The notes under the pieces were generated by a model. It made no database searches. It was not told the origin of the DNA and saw only the letters and a program-made list of their open reading frames with translations. From a virus, in the IMG/VR virus record IMGVR_UViG_3300024264_000007, positions 1-64,000 of that record: DNA of 64,000 nucleotides; one strand, 5' to 3'. Shown piece after piece: positions 49,232-56,944 of the stretch. Each line of letters opens with the position of its first letter. Within the stretch, counting starts at the first letter, position 1. A program made the position numbers and the translations under genes.

Positions 49232-49653
49232 CTTCTTCCACAGTTTTTTTCTGCTCTGTGCCATACATTGTAGTTATTTCCTACAACTAATGCCATTAGA
49301 AGATTTATATTATCCATAGTTTGTGGTTCGAGAGTTTGTCGTTTCATATCGGATTCGATTGCAGGCAAGAGAACAAGTGTTTTAACAAGAAACATTTGTG
49401 GTACTGATGGTTGTTCACCAACAATTGGATTCATCTCATAAACACAATTGTATTTAAGTCCACGATAAGTTGTATAGATATCTGCAAGTTGTAGTGTGGT
49501 AAATGTAATCCACTGCTTAGTTGAGATTGGTTCAACAAGTGTAAATTGTAACCTGTTCTGATTTTCCTTTAACTGTAATTCTATCAACTCTAGTGAATGC
49601 TCTGTCTGGACATAGTTGATAAGTTCTTTCCGATAACAACAAGTCAACCCCAT
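49228..49653 (-). CDS. Membrane protein with uncertain start
   Basis: The part beyond the cyclase stop reads LQLADIYTTYRGLKYNCVYE then MNPIVGEQPSVPQMFLVKTL, with D..TT and E-x-NP features of DUF5658-like membrane proteins and two hydrophobic helices. ATG 49653 still overlaps the cyclase by 122 nt. A longer in-frame start at 49821 gives MKNLNLLTCLLLMWASVSVQ, which looks like a signal peptide but lies wholly within cyclase coding sequence. The function and start are unresolved. Confidence 0.45.
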   Translation of the reverse strand: MGLTCCYRKELINYVQTEHSLELIELQLKENQNRLQFTLVEPISTKQWITFTTLQLADIYTTYRGLKYNCVYEMNPIVGEQPSVPQMFLVKTLVLLPAIESDMKRQTLEPQTMDNINLLMALVVGNNYNVWHRAEKNCGRR

Positions 49654-51370
49654 TATAATTTCTTGTTTGTCCTTCGAGTCTAGCGCCCAAGTTGACGGCA
49701 TCTCCGATGACGGAATAGTCGAATCTAAGTTCGGAACCCATGTTTCCGACAATACATTCGCCTGAACTGATACCGATGCCCACATTAATAGGAGGCAGGT
49801 TAAGAGGTTTAAGTTCTTCATTTAATTCCTTTGTAGCATCTAAAACTTCTAGTGCTGACTTTACGGCAAGGTCTGCGTGGTTTTCACAATCAAGTGGTGC
49901 ATTCCAAAAACTCATTATGCAATCCCCCATATACTTATCTATGGTTCCACTATTATTTAGTATGATTTTAGTTTGCATATCTAAAAACTTATTAATGAGT
50001 TCTACTAAACCTTCTGGATCATCTTTCTGCATATAGTGTTCGCTTATGGGAGTGAATCCGATTATGTCCATAAACATGAAAGTCATCTCTCTTCTATCTC
50101 CGCCAAGTCTAAGTTTACTTGGGTCTTTTTGTAGTTCTTCAATCATGTCAGGAGATAAATACTTTTGGAACTGCTTCTTAATTTGTTCTTTGAGTTGGTA
50201 AGTAGTATAGTATTGGTTAAAAGAAGCGTGTCCGAAAACAACAACGGAGCTTAACGATGACCAGAAGATATCGAAAAGAACGAGATTGTAAAACCACAAA
50301 TAGTGACTTAACCCCACCTGAAGTAAAACGAACCCTACAGAGACTATCGCCGAGAAGGCTGTGGGAAGTTTGTAGACCGATACCAGTATTCCTAGAAGGA
50401 CTAACAGAAGAAGAAAAGTCTCGAGCATTTCAAGAGTCTCGGATACATGTATTTGAACTCCTGACGAGACGGTTTGGATTAGGTGTGCTTGAACTTCGTG
50501 AGGATACATTACACCCATTGGGGTTGAAACTGGAATAGATAACCCCTCAGCGGTTAGTCCATAGACTAGAATCTTTCCTTCTATATCAGAATCTTGCAAG
50601 TCTGCAAATGAGATAGATTCGAATTCGTTCCAATACGAAATCATCAAGTCTGCACTTGATGTGGTCTCTATTGGTTTGTCTCTTCCCATTTTAACCCATT
50701 CAATACCTGCATCAGCAGTTACCCTAGTTTGATAATTGGGTTGGTCATAGTATGCTCTGAGAACTTCGAATCCTAAACTTGGATATAATTGACCATTTGC
50801 CTGGATGACTAGCGGAACCGCTCTGTTTGTTCCGTCAAAATTTGGGGTATTCGCCACAGGTGGTGTGGCAACTGTCACGCCCATACCCCAAGCACTGTTT
50901 TGTAGTTCCGGGATTGGCGATACTAAACCTGGAAAATTCCACACATGGTCTTGTATATCACCATCGCCAAATACTGAGGTGTTTACGAATGGTGCGTTGC
51001 CTGATTCTTTTTGAATTGTTGGTGCTGATGATAATATCGTTAATCTGTTTTCTAGTGCCTCTGCAAAGACTTCATCACCACCGAATCTATCTTCTTCTGC
51101 GAATAGTATATTGAATACATGAGTGTTTGAGTGATGTGTTTCCCATAATGTATCTGCATACACATTTCTAGGAAAAGGATACTGACCGTACTTCTCTATT
51201 GCCTTTTCATCTATGTTGACCAGTAGTATGTTATCTACTATCACATTTTCTTTTTGTTGATGTAGAACATCGAAGTAAGACCATCTAACATTATCTATTA
51301 GATAGGGTGACCATATCTTTATACCCACAAGGGCGACTATGGTTATTAAAACTGTTTTCCAACTATACAT
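49532..51370 (-). CDS. CHASE2-class III nucleotide cyclase
   Basis: A 612-aa protein. N-terminal span (TVLITIVALVGIKIWSPYLI), a periplasmic CHASE2 sensor (about residues 30-310: LVNIDEKAIEKYGQYPFPRN), three spans (about 315-385), then a cyclase catalytic domain: MFMDIIGFTPISEHYM (metal Asp), GDCIMSFWNAP (second Asp) and DYSVIGDAVNLGARLEG (transition-state Asn/Arg). It should make cAMP or cGMP in response to an envelope signal. Phage-borne examples are rare to my knowledge. It is the last main gene of the curli-like island. Confidence 0.85.
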   Translation of the reverse strand: MYSWKTVLITIVALVGIKIWSPYLIDNVRWSYFDVLHQQKENVIVDNILLVNIDEKAIEKYGQYPFPRNVYADTLWETHHSNTHVFNILFAEEDRFGGDEVFAEALENRLTILSSAPTIQKESGNAPFVNTSVFGDGDIQDHVWNFPGLVSPIPELQNSAWGMGVTVATPPVANTPNFDGTNRAVPLVIQANGQLYPSLGFEVLRAYYDQPNYQTRVTADAGIEWVKMGRDKPIETTSSADLMISYWNEFESISFADLQDSDIEGKILVYGLTAEGLSIPVSTPMGVMYPHEVQAHLIQTVSSGVQIHVSETLEMLETFLLLLVLLGILVSVYKLPTAFSAIVSVGFVLLQVGLSHYLWFYNLVLFDIFWSSLSSVVVFGHASFNQYYTTYQLKEQIKKQFQKYLSPDMIEELQKDPSKLRLGGDRREMTFMFMDIIGFTPISEHYMQKDDPEGLVELINKFLDMQTKIILNNSGTIDKYMGDCIMSFWNAPLDCENHADLAVKSALEVLDATKELNEELKPLNLPPINVGIGISSGECIVGNMGSELRFDYSVIGDAVNLGARLEGQTRNYNGVDLLLSERTYQLCPDRAFTRVDRITVKGKSEQVTIYTC

Positions 51371-51399
51371 AGATATCTACGAGATTACCTTTCTTCCAC

Positions 51400-51422
51400 T
51401 CGATAAGTCGATACTTTCGATA
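51400..51422. repeat. Three TCGATA repeats before cyclase gene
   Basis: TCGATA occurs at 51400, 51408 and 51417 on the + strand, 30-52 nt upstream of the cyclase ATG, with AGATATC on both sides. It could be an operator-like or structural element; weak evidence. Confidence 0.3.
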
Positions 51423-51433
51423 TCTGTTGAGTA

Positions 51434-51616
51434 TCACTGTTCAATTGTAGGCCACGCAAAAAAGAATATGTATAGACAAACACCAATGAGTGCAATTGCA
51501 AGAACTGTTGACCAGAAACTTGACCACCACTGTTGTTTTTTCTTTTTACGATATTCGTTAACCATTGCGATGGTCCTTTCTCTTGATTTTTTTGAAAATG
51601 GATTCGCTTCGTTCAT
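51434..51616 (-). CDS. Small single-span membrane protein (60 aa)
   Basis: MNEANPFSKKSRERTIAMVN and a Lys-rich stretch (YRKKKKQQWW) precede one span, TVLAIALIGVCLYIFFFAW. The positive cytoplasmic face suggests N-in topology. It lies between the cyclase and an 85-aa membrane protein, with a 1-nt overlap. Function unknown. Confidence 0.6.
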   Translation of the reverse strand: MNEANPFSKKSRERTIAMVNEYRKKKKQQWWSSFWSTVLAIALIGVCLYIFFFAWPTIEQ

Positions 51617-51873
51617 TATGAAAATTTCTTCTGTATTTTTTTATAGATATAGTATATAGACAGTCCGTAAGTAGCGAGAACAGTCATTGTAAAACCTATG
51701 TAAACTAGTTCTATTGGTGTGAGAAAAAGAACTTGCCAGACAAAATCAGATGCAGCTTCTACATCGCCTAGTGCCTCAGGCATTGCGATTTCATTCTCTT
51801 CAAAGATGTCTAAAATCTCATCGTATTCTTCTTCGGTGAGACATTCATGAAACTCTGGTGGACATTCAGTCAC
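51616..51873 (-). CDS. Small membrane protein with acidic head (85 aa)
   Basis: The acidic, Cys-containing N-terminus (MTECPPEFHECLTEEEYDEI) is followed by hydrophobic stretches VWQVLFLTPIELVYIGFTMT and VLATYGLSIYYIYKKIQKKF. It probably has one or two spans. It overlaps the curlin-like gene by 8 nt, placing it in the island operon. Function unknown. Confidence 0.6.
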   Translation of the reverse strand: MTECPPEFHECLTEEEYDEILDIFEENEIAMPEALGDVEAASDFVWQVLFLTPIELVYIGFTMTVLATYGLSIYYIYKKIQKKFS

Positions 51874-52528
51874 TTTGAGTCACCGATACTGTACACCCTC
51901 CAACAGTCATACAATTTTGAGTTAGATTGTAAGACTTATTGGTTGCGCCTTGTTGTAATAAATTAAGTGTTGTTGGTTGACTACCTGTAAGTGTTATTTG
52001 TGCGTTATGACTTCCTGTATCTTTCTGCATAATGCTAGCAACAGAACCGTCTTGAGTACCATAGTAATATGTATGTGCGTAATGACTTCCTGTTCCAGAT
52101 TGATGTGCATTATGGTCAGCATCATCTATATGTATATCTAACCAATGAGTATGTGAACCATTCTGATAGACATCTACTTCATTATTATTTCCCCATATGT
52201 GACGGCCATATGTTGCACCATTCCATTGTTCTATGTTTTCAGTATTATCTGTTCCATCAATATCACCACCCCATGCTTTACCTGAACCCCAAAAGGATAC
52301 CCAACCAATATAGTTTCCATTACCGTTTTGAATTAAGTTGAATACATTACCAGAATGAGATACAGTGAAGTTTACTTCGTTATCATAACCTATTTGTGTT
52401 ATGTTTAAATCTAAGTTATCTCCACTAGATACTTGTTCAACATGGACATGATTGTCGTCAGCAAAAGTAAGGCCACTTATCAGAATAAATGCCCCTACAA
52501 TAAATGTTCTTTTTAAAAAATCCACCAT
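51866..52528 (-). CDS. Secreted curlin-repeat protein 1
   Basis: 220 aa from ATG 52528 (AGGATTATTATT upstream). Signal peptide MVDFLKRTFIVGAFILISGL then TFA|DD. The mature part has imperfect curlin repeats of the N-x3-[IV]-x-Q-x-G-x2-N type: LNITQIGYDNEVNF, FNLIQNGNGNYI, VDVYQNGSHTHW and LNLLQQGATNKSYN. It also contains His-rich stretches. It is a probable amyloid-type fibre subunit exported through the CsgG pore. It ends in NCMTVGGCTVSVTQSD with two Cys. Confidence 0.75.
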   Translation of the reverse strand: MVDFLKRTFIVGAFILISGLTFADDNHVHVEQVSSGDNLDLNITQIGYDNEVNFTVSHSGNVFNLIQNGNGNYIGWVSFWGSGKAWGGDIDGTDNTENIEQWNGATYGRHIWGNNNEVDVYQNGSHTHWLDIHIDDADHNAHQSGTGSHYAHTYYYGTQDGSVASIMQKDTGSHNAQITLTGSQPTTLNLLQQGATNKSYNLTQNCMTVGGCTVSVTQSD

Positions 52529-52668
52529 AATAATAATCCTAAAATTAATCCCTCGGTGTATGACACCCATAACATTTCATATTCATCTAAACCAAAATAG
52601 TCGGCAACTTCCCATGTTAGGTTTTCATGCCATTGTCTTAGTTTAGTAAAGTCAATATTTATGCTCAT
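52513..52668 (-). CDS. Small membrane protein (51 aa)
   Basis: ATG 52668 follows AAGGAGAGATTT, so the frame upstream of it is rejected. MSINIDFTKLRQWHENLTWE then VADYFGLDEYEMLWVSYTEG and a C-terminal span LILGLLLWWIF. Placed between the FecR-domain and curlin-like genes. Function unknown. Confidence 0.6.
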   Translation of the reverse strand: MSINIDFTKLRQWHENLTWEVADYFGLDEYEMLWVSYTEGLILGLLLWWIF

Positions 52669-52678
52669 AAATCTCTCC

Positions 52679-53830
52679 TTAATCTTGTCGTATAACAATT
52701 GTAATTCCATCTCCATCTCCAAATGTCATGACACCTGAGTATCCTGGAACTTCGGCATCTACAATGCCCGAACCACCACTTGTTATAATTATATTTATGA
52801 CTCCTTGGACATCACGAAAGAAAACTAGGTCTCCGTCTTGTTCGAAAACATTAAACTGAGAATCTTTGTTGAAACCTGGTGATGCACCTTTAAGTGCAAA
52901 CCCAGCTAATTCAGTACTTGAACCACCTTTGGAATCTAACGATACCGTGGTTTTCTCTAATTCTTCTATAACATCTAATAAGTCTTGTAAAAAATCCACA
53001 TCCAAATAATCTATGTCCAACTCTGAAAATGATAAATCTTCAGTCGTATCGGCCAGAGCATCTCCCTCAAGTTCATTGAACTCTAAGAAGTCTACATCTA
53101 ATAAACCCTGGTCATCATAATTTTCATCTTGATAGGATTCTTCCATCGCTTGTCGTATTTCCGAAGGTGGATTTACGATAAACATATTGTCAATCAGATT
53201 CGGCGTAATACCTTGAACCGTGACTGCTGTAGTTGGTGGTGAATCATACGATGCAACAGTAGTTGCCTGATATGGTTGATTTAAAACGGTTTCACCACCG
53301 TCATTATAAACTAGTATTTCTCCAGATGATTCACCTGTCTCTTCATCCGGAAGTAAGATTACCATAGTCCTTCCCAACTCATCAATGGTGGTTGTAAAAT
53401 CTGTCCCTCTCATTGTGATATTGGCTGTAGGAGTAGATACATCTACATTTTGTTTTTTAATTCTTGAACCACCACCCGAGGCGAATCGTGCTGTGCCTCG
53501 TGCCATTCGTATTGACATTTTGGATAAACTTGGGTCGGGGTCGTAATATGCCTCGTCTATGTAAACGAGTGAGTTTTCTGTTAAACTCAATTTTTCATTA
53601 TCTAAAAATTGTATGAGCATACGACCATTGGCAGTCTCTGCTTCATCATACATGTTGATGTCTGTACCGACATCTGTTAGAATTCTGTCCTGCTCTCTTT
53701 TTACAGATGTGACACCTGTAGATTCAATTACACCGCCAATGGGTTCAGCAGAACTGACCCCACTAGCGAATAGTAAAAAGAAACTAACTGTCGCCAGCTG
53801 AATCTTTTTGTGTAATCTGAATAATCGCAT
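52679..53830 (-). CDS. Secreted FecR-domain protein
   Basis: 383 aa from ATG 53830. Signal peptide KIQLATVSFFLLFASGVSSA. Residues about 30-170 match the FecR domain: VTSVKREQDRILTDVGTDIN, NGRMLIQFLDNEKLSLTENS and RGTARFASGGG then ANITMRGTDFTTTIDELGRT. The rest is acidic and low in complexity with a short beta C-terminus (GVMTFGDGDGITIVIRQD). FecR-domain proteins often neighbour CHASE2 cyclases in bacteria, so it may be the sensor's partner. Confidence 0.75.
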   Translation of the reverse strand: MRLFRLHKKIQLATVSFFLLFASGVSSAEPIGGVIESTGVTSVKREQDRILTDVGTDINMYDEAETANGRMLIQFLDNEKLSLTENSLVYIDEAYYDPDPSLSKMSIRMARGTARFASGGGSRIKKQNVDVSTPTANITMRGTDFTTTIDELGRTMVILLPDEETGESSGEILVYNDGGETVLNQPYQATTVASYDSPPTTAVTVQGITPNLIDNMFIVNPPSEIRQAMEESYQDENYDDQGLLDVDFLEFNELEGDALADTTEDLSFSELDIDYLDVDFLQDLLDVIEELEKTTVSLDSKGGSSTELAGFALKGASPGFNKDSQFNVFEQDGDLVFFRDVQGVINIIITSGGSGIVDAEVPGYSGVMTFGDGDGITIVIRQD

Positions 53831-54518
53831 TGTCACTGTTTACATTAAGATTGACATTTGCATTAGGTGTTGCACACCCATTACCAGAAGCTGCACATGT
53901 GCCTGATATCTGAGTGATATCAACATCAGCGCTGTCTCCTGTAAAATCAAAATTAAGTGTTTGTGAACCATCTTTCTGCAATGTGTTGAAATTAGAACTA
54001 GAACCAGTCACATCGAAATTCCATGTGACATCATCTGCTTCCCAATCAATATCAAAAACATTACTACTACCAACAAGAACTAAATCCGCATTTAATCTCT
54101 CTGCACTTGCAACAGCACCTTGTTCGATATCGAATGTATTCGAATCGCCGGTCATGTTGAAATTGATATCTGAATCGTCTGAACTACCTGTAGAACCTAT
54201 GTTCCAGTCAATAGAGTTAGAATCACCAGTCATCAATAAAGTATAGTTAGATGTATCGGCAACGAGAGGTCCGAATAACAAGTTCTTGTTACCTATCATA
54301 TCTATGTTGAAATCCAAAGTCACACCAGTAATGGTCATGTTTGAACCAGAACCACTTGAAAAGTCGTTTAGTCCTACTTTGTTACCAAAACCAACTTGGT
54401 CAACATATAATTTTAGAGTATCACCAACTTGTGTAATCATAATCTCATTATCATCAGTTGCAGCTGCGAAAACGAATGGTGTCGACATTAGTAATAAAAT
54501 ACTTAAAATTTTATTCAT
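53784..54518 (-). CDS. Secreted curlin-like repeat protein 2
   Basis: A 244-aa protein with signal peptide MNKILSILLLMSTPFVFA. The mature part has repeats of G-[DS]-S-N-x-[IF]-D-[IW]: MTGDSNSIDWNIGST, MTGDSNTFDIEQGAV, LVGSSNVFDIDWEAD and FTGDSADVDITQISG, and ends NSDNAIIQITQKDSAGDS. This is a curlin-like beta-solenoid pattern. AAGGAGAAG precedes the ATG. It is a likely second fibre subunit or nucleator. Confidence 0.7.
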   Translation of the reverse strand: MNKILSILLLMSTPFVFAAATDDNEIMITQVGDTLKLYVDQVGFGNKVGLNDFSSGSGSNMTITGVTLDFNIDMIGNKNLLFGPLVADTSNYTLLMTGDSNSIDWNIGSTGSSDDSDINFNMTGDSNTFDIEQGAVASAERLNADLVLVGSSNVFDIDWEADDVTWNFDVTGSSSNFNTLQKDGSQTLNFDFTGDSADVDITQISGTCAASGNGCATPNANVNLNVNSDNAIIQITQKDSAGDS

Positions 54519-55479
54519 TTTCTTCTTCTCCTTTTAATGAGTGTAAATCATTTACACCATCACTATTGTGTGGGTGTCTATGATTTTCCTCGATTTTCCA
54601 AAAACCCCTATCATGTCCTTGGTAGATTAATTCCAGTACGGCAGCCTCGATAGCTGTTCGTACTGCATATGTCACTGACTCATTATTACCCACTCCGTCC
54701 TCGAACTCTAGCAATTGTGTTCCTTCTTCAATGAATCGGAATACATCGCCGCCTGAACCATAAGAAAGGATAGTCTTTCTTGTTTGGACATTCAATAATA
54801 CTTCGCCTGTTAGAACTGAAACAGCTCTCATACTAACCGTGACAGCATCTTGACGATACTGTCTACTAACTCCAATTCCTAGGGTCCTTGCGCCTCGACC
54901 ACCAGTTAATAAATTGGAATCATAACCTATTATACCACCCTCTATTATCATACCTGCGAATAGTAAGGGTTGTAAATTTTGAAACTTCTCTTCGCCTTGT
55001 TGTTTAGCAAAGTCTTGTCTAGCAGAACGAATAATTTGTCTCTCTCTTACCAAGTTGTCTATGCCATGTCTTTCAACAACTCTGAACCATGTTCCTTTAC
55101 CTGCCGTTTTAAGTGCATCAATAACCATTTCGGTTGCACCTTGTGTCACAGCAGTAGAGAATGATGCAAGGTTATCTTCTGATTTTCTCTGTCCTGTTTT
55201 GTCCACAAAGTTATAAACTGCAACAGTAGGTCTATCTTTTGCCTTAGGCAAATTCAGTAGTTCTAAATGTGAAGGTAGATTAATTACAGTAGCATTCTCT
55301 ACACATATGTAATTTCTAGACCAGGCCTTTGCTACACCTGTGACAACATCTCTACCGAAACCCTCATCAAATCTTCCTGTCTCATAGGCACAATCTGCTG
55401 GGTTGTCTGACCACTTTGGAACAGATGCACATCCAGATAGTAAAATTACGCCGGTGAGTAAATATTTAACCAGTTCCAT
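54511..55479 (-). CDS. csgG: CsgG-type curli secretion pore lipoprotein
   Basis: 322 aa from ATG 55479. Lipoprotein signal LLTGVILLSGCAS; then PTVAVYNFVDKTGQRKSEDN, FSTAVTQGATEMVIDALKTA, WFRVVERHGIDNLVRERQII, LLFAGMIIEGGIIGYDSNLL and VSMRAVSVLTGEVLLNVQTR are landmark CsgG segments. It forms the nonameric outer-membrane channel for curli subunits. It overlaps csgF by 14 nt. Slightly longer than E. coli CsgG, with a His/Asn-rich C-terminal tail. Confidence 0.88.
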   Translation of the reverse strand: MELVKYLLTGVILLSGCASVPKWSDNPADCAYETGRFDEGFGRDVVTGVAKAWSRNYICVENATVINLPSHLELLNLPKAKDRPTVAVYNFVDKTGQRKSEDNLASFSTAVTQGATEMVIDALKTAGKGTWFRVVERHGIDNLVRERQIIRSARQDFAKQQGEEKFQNLQPLLFAGMIIEGGIIGYDSNLLTGGRGARTLGIGVSRQYRQDAVTVSMRAVSVLTGEVLLNVQTRKTILSYGSGGDVFRFIEEGTQLLEFEDGVGNNESVTYAVRTAIEAAVLELIYQGHDRGFWKIEENHRHPHNSDGVNDLHSLKGEEENE

Positions 55480-55945
55480 CTGAGTCTTGCCCAAAGTTTC
55501 CTGTTCCGATTGGTATTTCTAAAATTGTTTCTGTTCCATCGGAATCAACAATTGTCATTCGTATAAATTCTGAACCATCTTCATTAGTTATCACTTCATA
55601 TGTGACAACATTGCCTTCTAAACTGAATGAACCAAATCTAACTGAACCGTCATTCGAAAACATAGACTCAACTAATTGTTTAGCCATTTGTGCATAAATT
55701 CGTGATTCTAGATTCCGAATAAATTTAGCCATGGTTGTATTGTCTTCTGCCCTTTCAGCTGCCTTTCTAGCAGATTCAAGTGCATCTTCTATTTCCTTTT
55801 TTCTTGTGAACTCTTGGTTCTCAACGGTTAGGTAATGTGATGCTGTACCTATTCCACTGAAACTAGGGTTCTTAAATTTGTGTTTTATATCAGCATGAAC
55901 ACCCATACTGAAAATTATAACTAAAAATGATAATAATAATTTCAT
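55466..55945 (-). CDS. csgF: CsgF-type curli assembly protein
   Basis: A 159-aa protein with signal peptide MKLLLSFLVIIFSMGVHA. The mature N-terminus KHKFKNPSFSGIGTASHYLT carries the F-x-NPSF-x-G signature by which CsgF plugs into the CsgG pore. A helical region (EDALESARKAAERAEDNTTM) and a beta C-terminus (VTYEVITNEDGSEFIRMTIV) follow as in the family. It directly precedes csgG. Confidence 0.85.
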   Translation of the reverse strand: MKLLLSFLVIIFSMGVHADIKHKFKNPSFSGIGTASHYLTVENQEFTRKKEIEDALESARKAAERAEDNTTMAKFIRNLESRIYAQMAKQLVESMFSNDGSVRFGSFSLEGNVVTYEVITNEDGSEFIRMTIVDSDGTETILEIPIGTGNFGQDSDGTG

Positions 55946-56200
55946 TTACTTCTTCACCTCTTTCTTTTTAATGTTTTCTTTCATTTCTAAAACTACATCT
56001 ACTTTTTGTTGTAGTCGTATCAAATCTTGGTCTAACATTCTTGTTTGGTCTATTACTTTAATTAATTGAAAGTGCATTTTTTCAATTTCGGGTTCTAGTT
56101 TTTCACCTACAAACCACCAAATGTAATATATGAAGTAACCGAGTCCTACTGCCATCACAATGGGAAATCCGAAATCGGAAATTAATTGTGCAATGTCCAT
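55946..56200 (-). CDS. Holin-like small membrane protein B
   Basis: An 84-aa protein. MDIAQLISDFGFPIVMAVGL then GYFIYYIWWFVGEKLEPEIE form one span, followed by a helical region with heptad pattern (QDLIRLQQKVDVVLEMKENI) and a very basic tail. This resembles BhlA/UviB-type holin-like proteins. It overlaps the upstream paralogue-like gene by 1 nt and lies next to csgF. Confidence 0.6.
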   Translation of the reverse strand: MDIAQLISDFGFPIVMAVGLGYFIYYIWWFVGEKLEPEIEKMHFQLIKVIDQTRMLDQDLIRLQQKVDVVLEMKENIKKKEVKK

Positions 56201-56496
56201 TAGTCTCTTCTGACATCGAGCTTATCATCTTCTATGAAGTTTTCAGCTCTTGCAATTCGCTCTATGTCTGGTCTTAGTTCTAAAGCACTTGATACAAGTA
56301 AATCTATCTTAATCATTTCATTAGACATTGTTCTTGCTCGATTTTCTAAAGATTTACAGAACATTGTAAGTGTGGAAATAGAATCAACTACACCCTCAAG
56401 TATCTGTTTAATAACTATGAATATGAAGAACCCCATGATTACTGAACCAGCAATTGGAGCACCCACTTCACCTATTAGATTAAAAATCTCTTCCAT
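56200..56496 (-). CDS. Holin-like small membrane protein A
   Basis: A 98-aa protein. MEEIFNLIGEVGAPIAGSVI then MGFFIFIVIKQILEG form one span; the N-terminal pattern I-[SG]-[DE]-x-G-x-PI parallels the downstream protein, so the two are probably paralogues. A long helix follows. The ATG is 5 nt after a perfect TATAAATA. It is first gene of the curli-like island transcript and a candidate holin partner of the endolysin at 41916. Confidence 0.6.
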   Translation of the reverse strand: MEEIFNLIGEVGAPIAGSVIMGFFIFIVIKQILEGVVDSISTLTMFCKSLENRARTMSNEMIKIDLLVSSALELRPDIERIARAENFIEDDKLDVRRD

Positions 56497-56501
56497 ACAG
56501 T

Positions 56502-56509
56502 TATTTATA
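56502..56509 (-). promoter_or_regulatory. Late promoter TATAAATA of curli-like island
   Basis: Perfect T4 late consensus, 5 nt, then ATG 56496. No other clear promoter or terminator is seen between here and the end of the cyclase gene. Confidence 0.75.
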
Positions 56510-56536
56510 CAAATAGACTTTCATGGGGGCTAAAAA

Positions 56537-56559
56537 AAAGGGACTCAATGAGTCCCTTT
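56537..56559 (-). terminator. Intrinsic terminator
   Basis: AAAGGGACTC/GAGTCCCTTT, a 10-bp stem with a 3-nt loop, followed by eight T on the - strand. A smaller GTCCT/AGGAC hairpin (56564-56576) lies just before it. It insulates the SAP-protein unit from the curli-like island. Confidence 0.85.
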
Positions 56560-56582
56560 AAGTGTCCTGGTAGGACTAATAA

Positions 56583-56915
56583 TTATTCTTCTTCGGTATC
56601 ATCACCATCAGAATCATTATTATTTTTCAGTTGCGAGTGTATTTCGGTAATTACAGCTGCTTTCGAACCACTTCTTTTTACTTTCAGTGATTTTTTATCA
56701 GCAAGTTCTAATAGTTGAACTTTAGTTAATGTCTTAAGTTCAGCCTTAGATGTAACACCGTTATTGTTTTTATCGACAACAGGCGCCTTCTTTACTGCTT
56801 TTGGTTTTGAAACCGGTGCAGGAGTCGGCGTTGATGTTGTTGATGTTTCACTATCTCTATTGAGGTAAGCGTAAACAATAACAAATAACACTACAATTGC
56901 AATTGCGTATTCCAT
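56583..56915 (-). CDS. Membrane-anchored SAP-domain protein
   Basis: A 110-aa protein with one N-terminal span (YAIAIVVLFVIVYAYL), a Thr/Pro/Lys linker, then about residues 58-95 (LTKVQLLELADKKSLKVKRS GSKAAVITEI) matching a SAP-type helix-extended-loop-helix DNA-binding motif, and an acidic tail. It could tether DNA to the membrane. AGGAGTATATT precedes the ATG. Confidence 0.65.
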   Translation of the reverse strand: MEYAIAIVVLFVIVYAYLNRDSETSTTSTPTPAPVSKPKAVKKAPVVDKNNNGVTSKAELKTLTKVQLLELADKKSLKVKRSGSKAAVITEIHSQLKNNNDSDGDDTEEE

Positions 56916-56944
56916 AATATACTCCTATCAAATTATGAGACTCC

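Noticed and set aside
50257-50538. A 93-codon + strand frame inside the cyclase gene.
   Set aside because: Antisense to a well-supported cyclase and without start signals.
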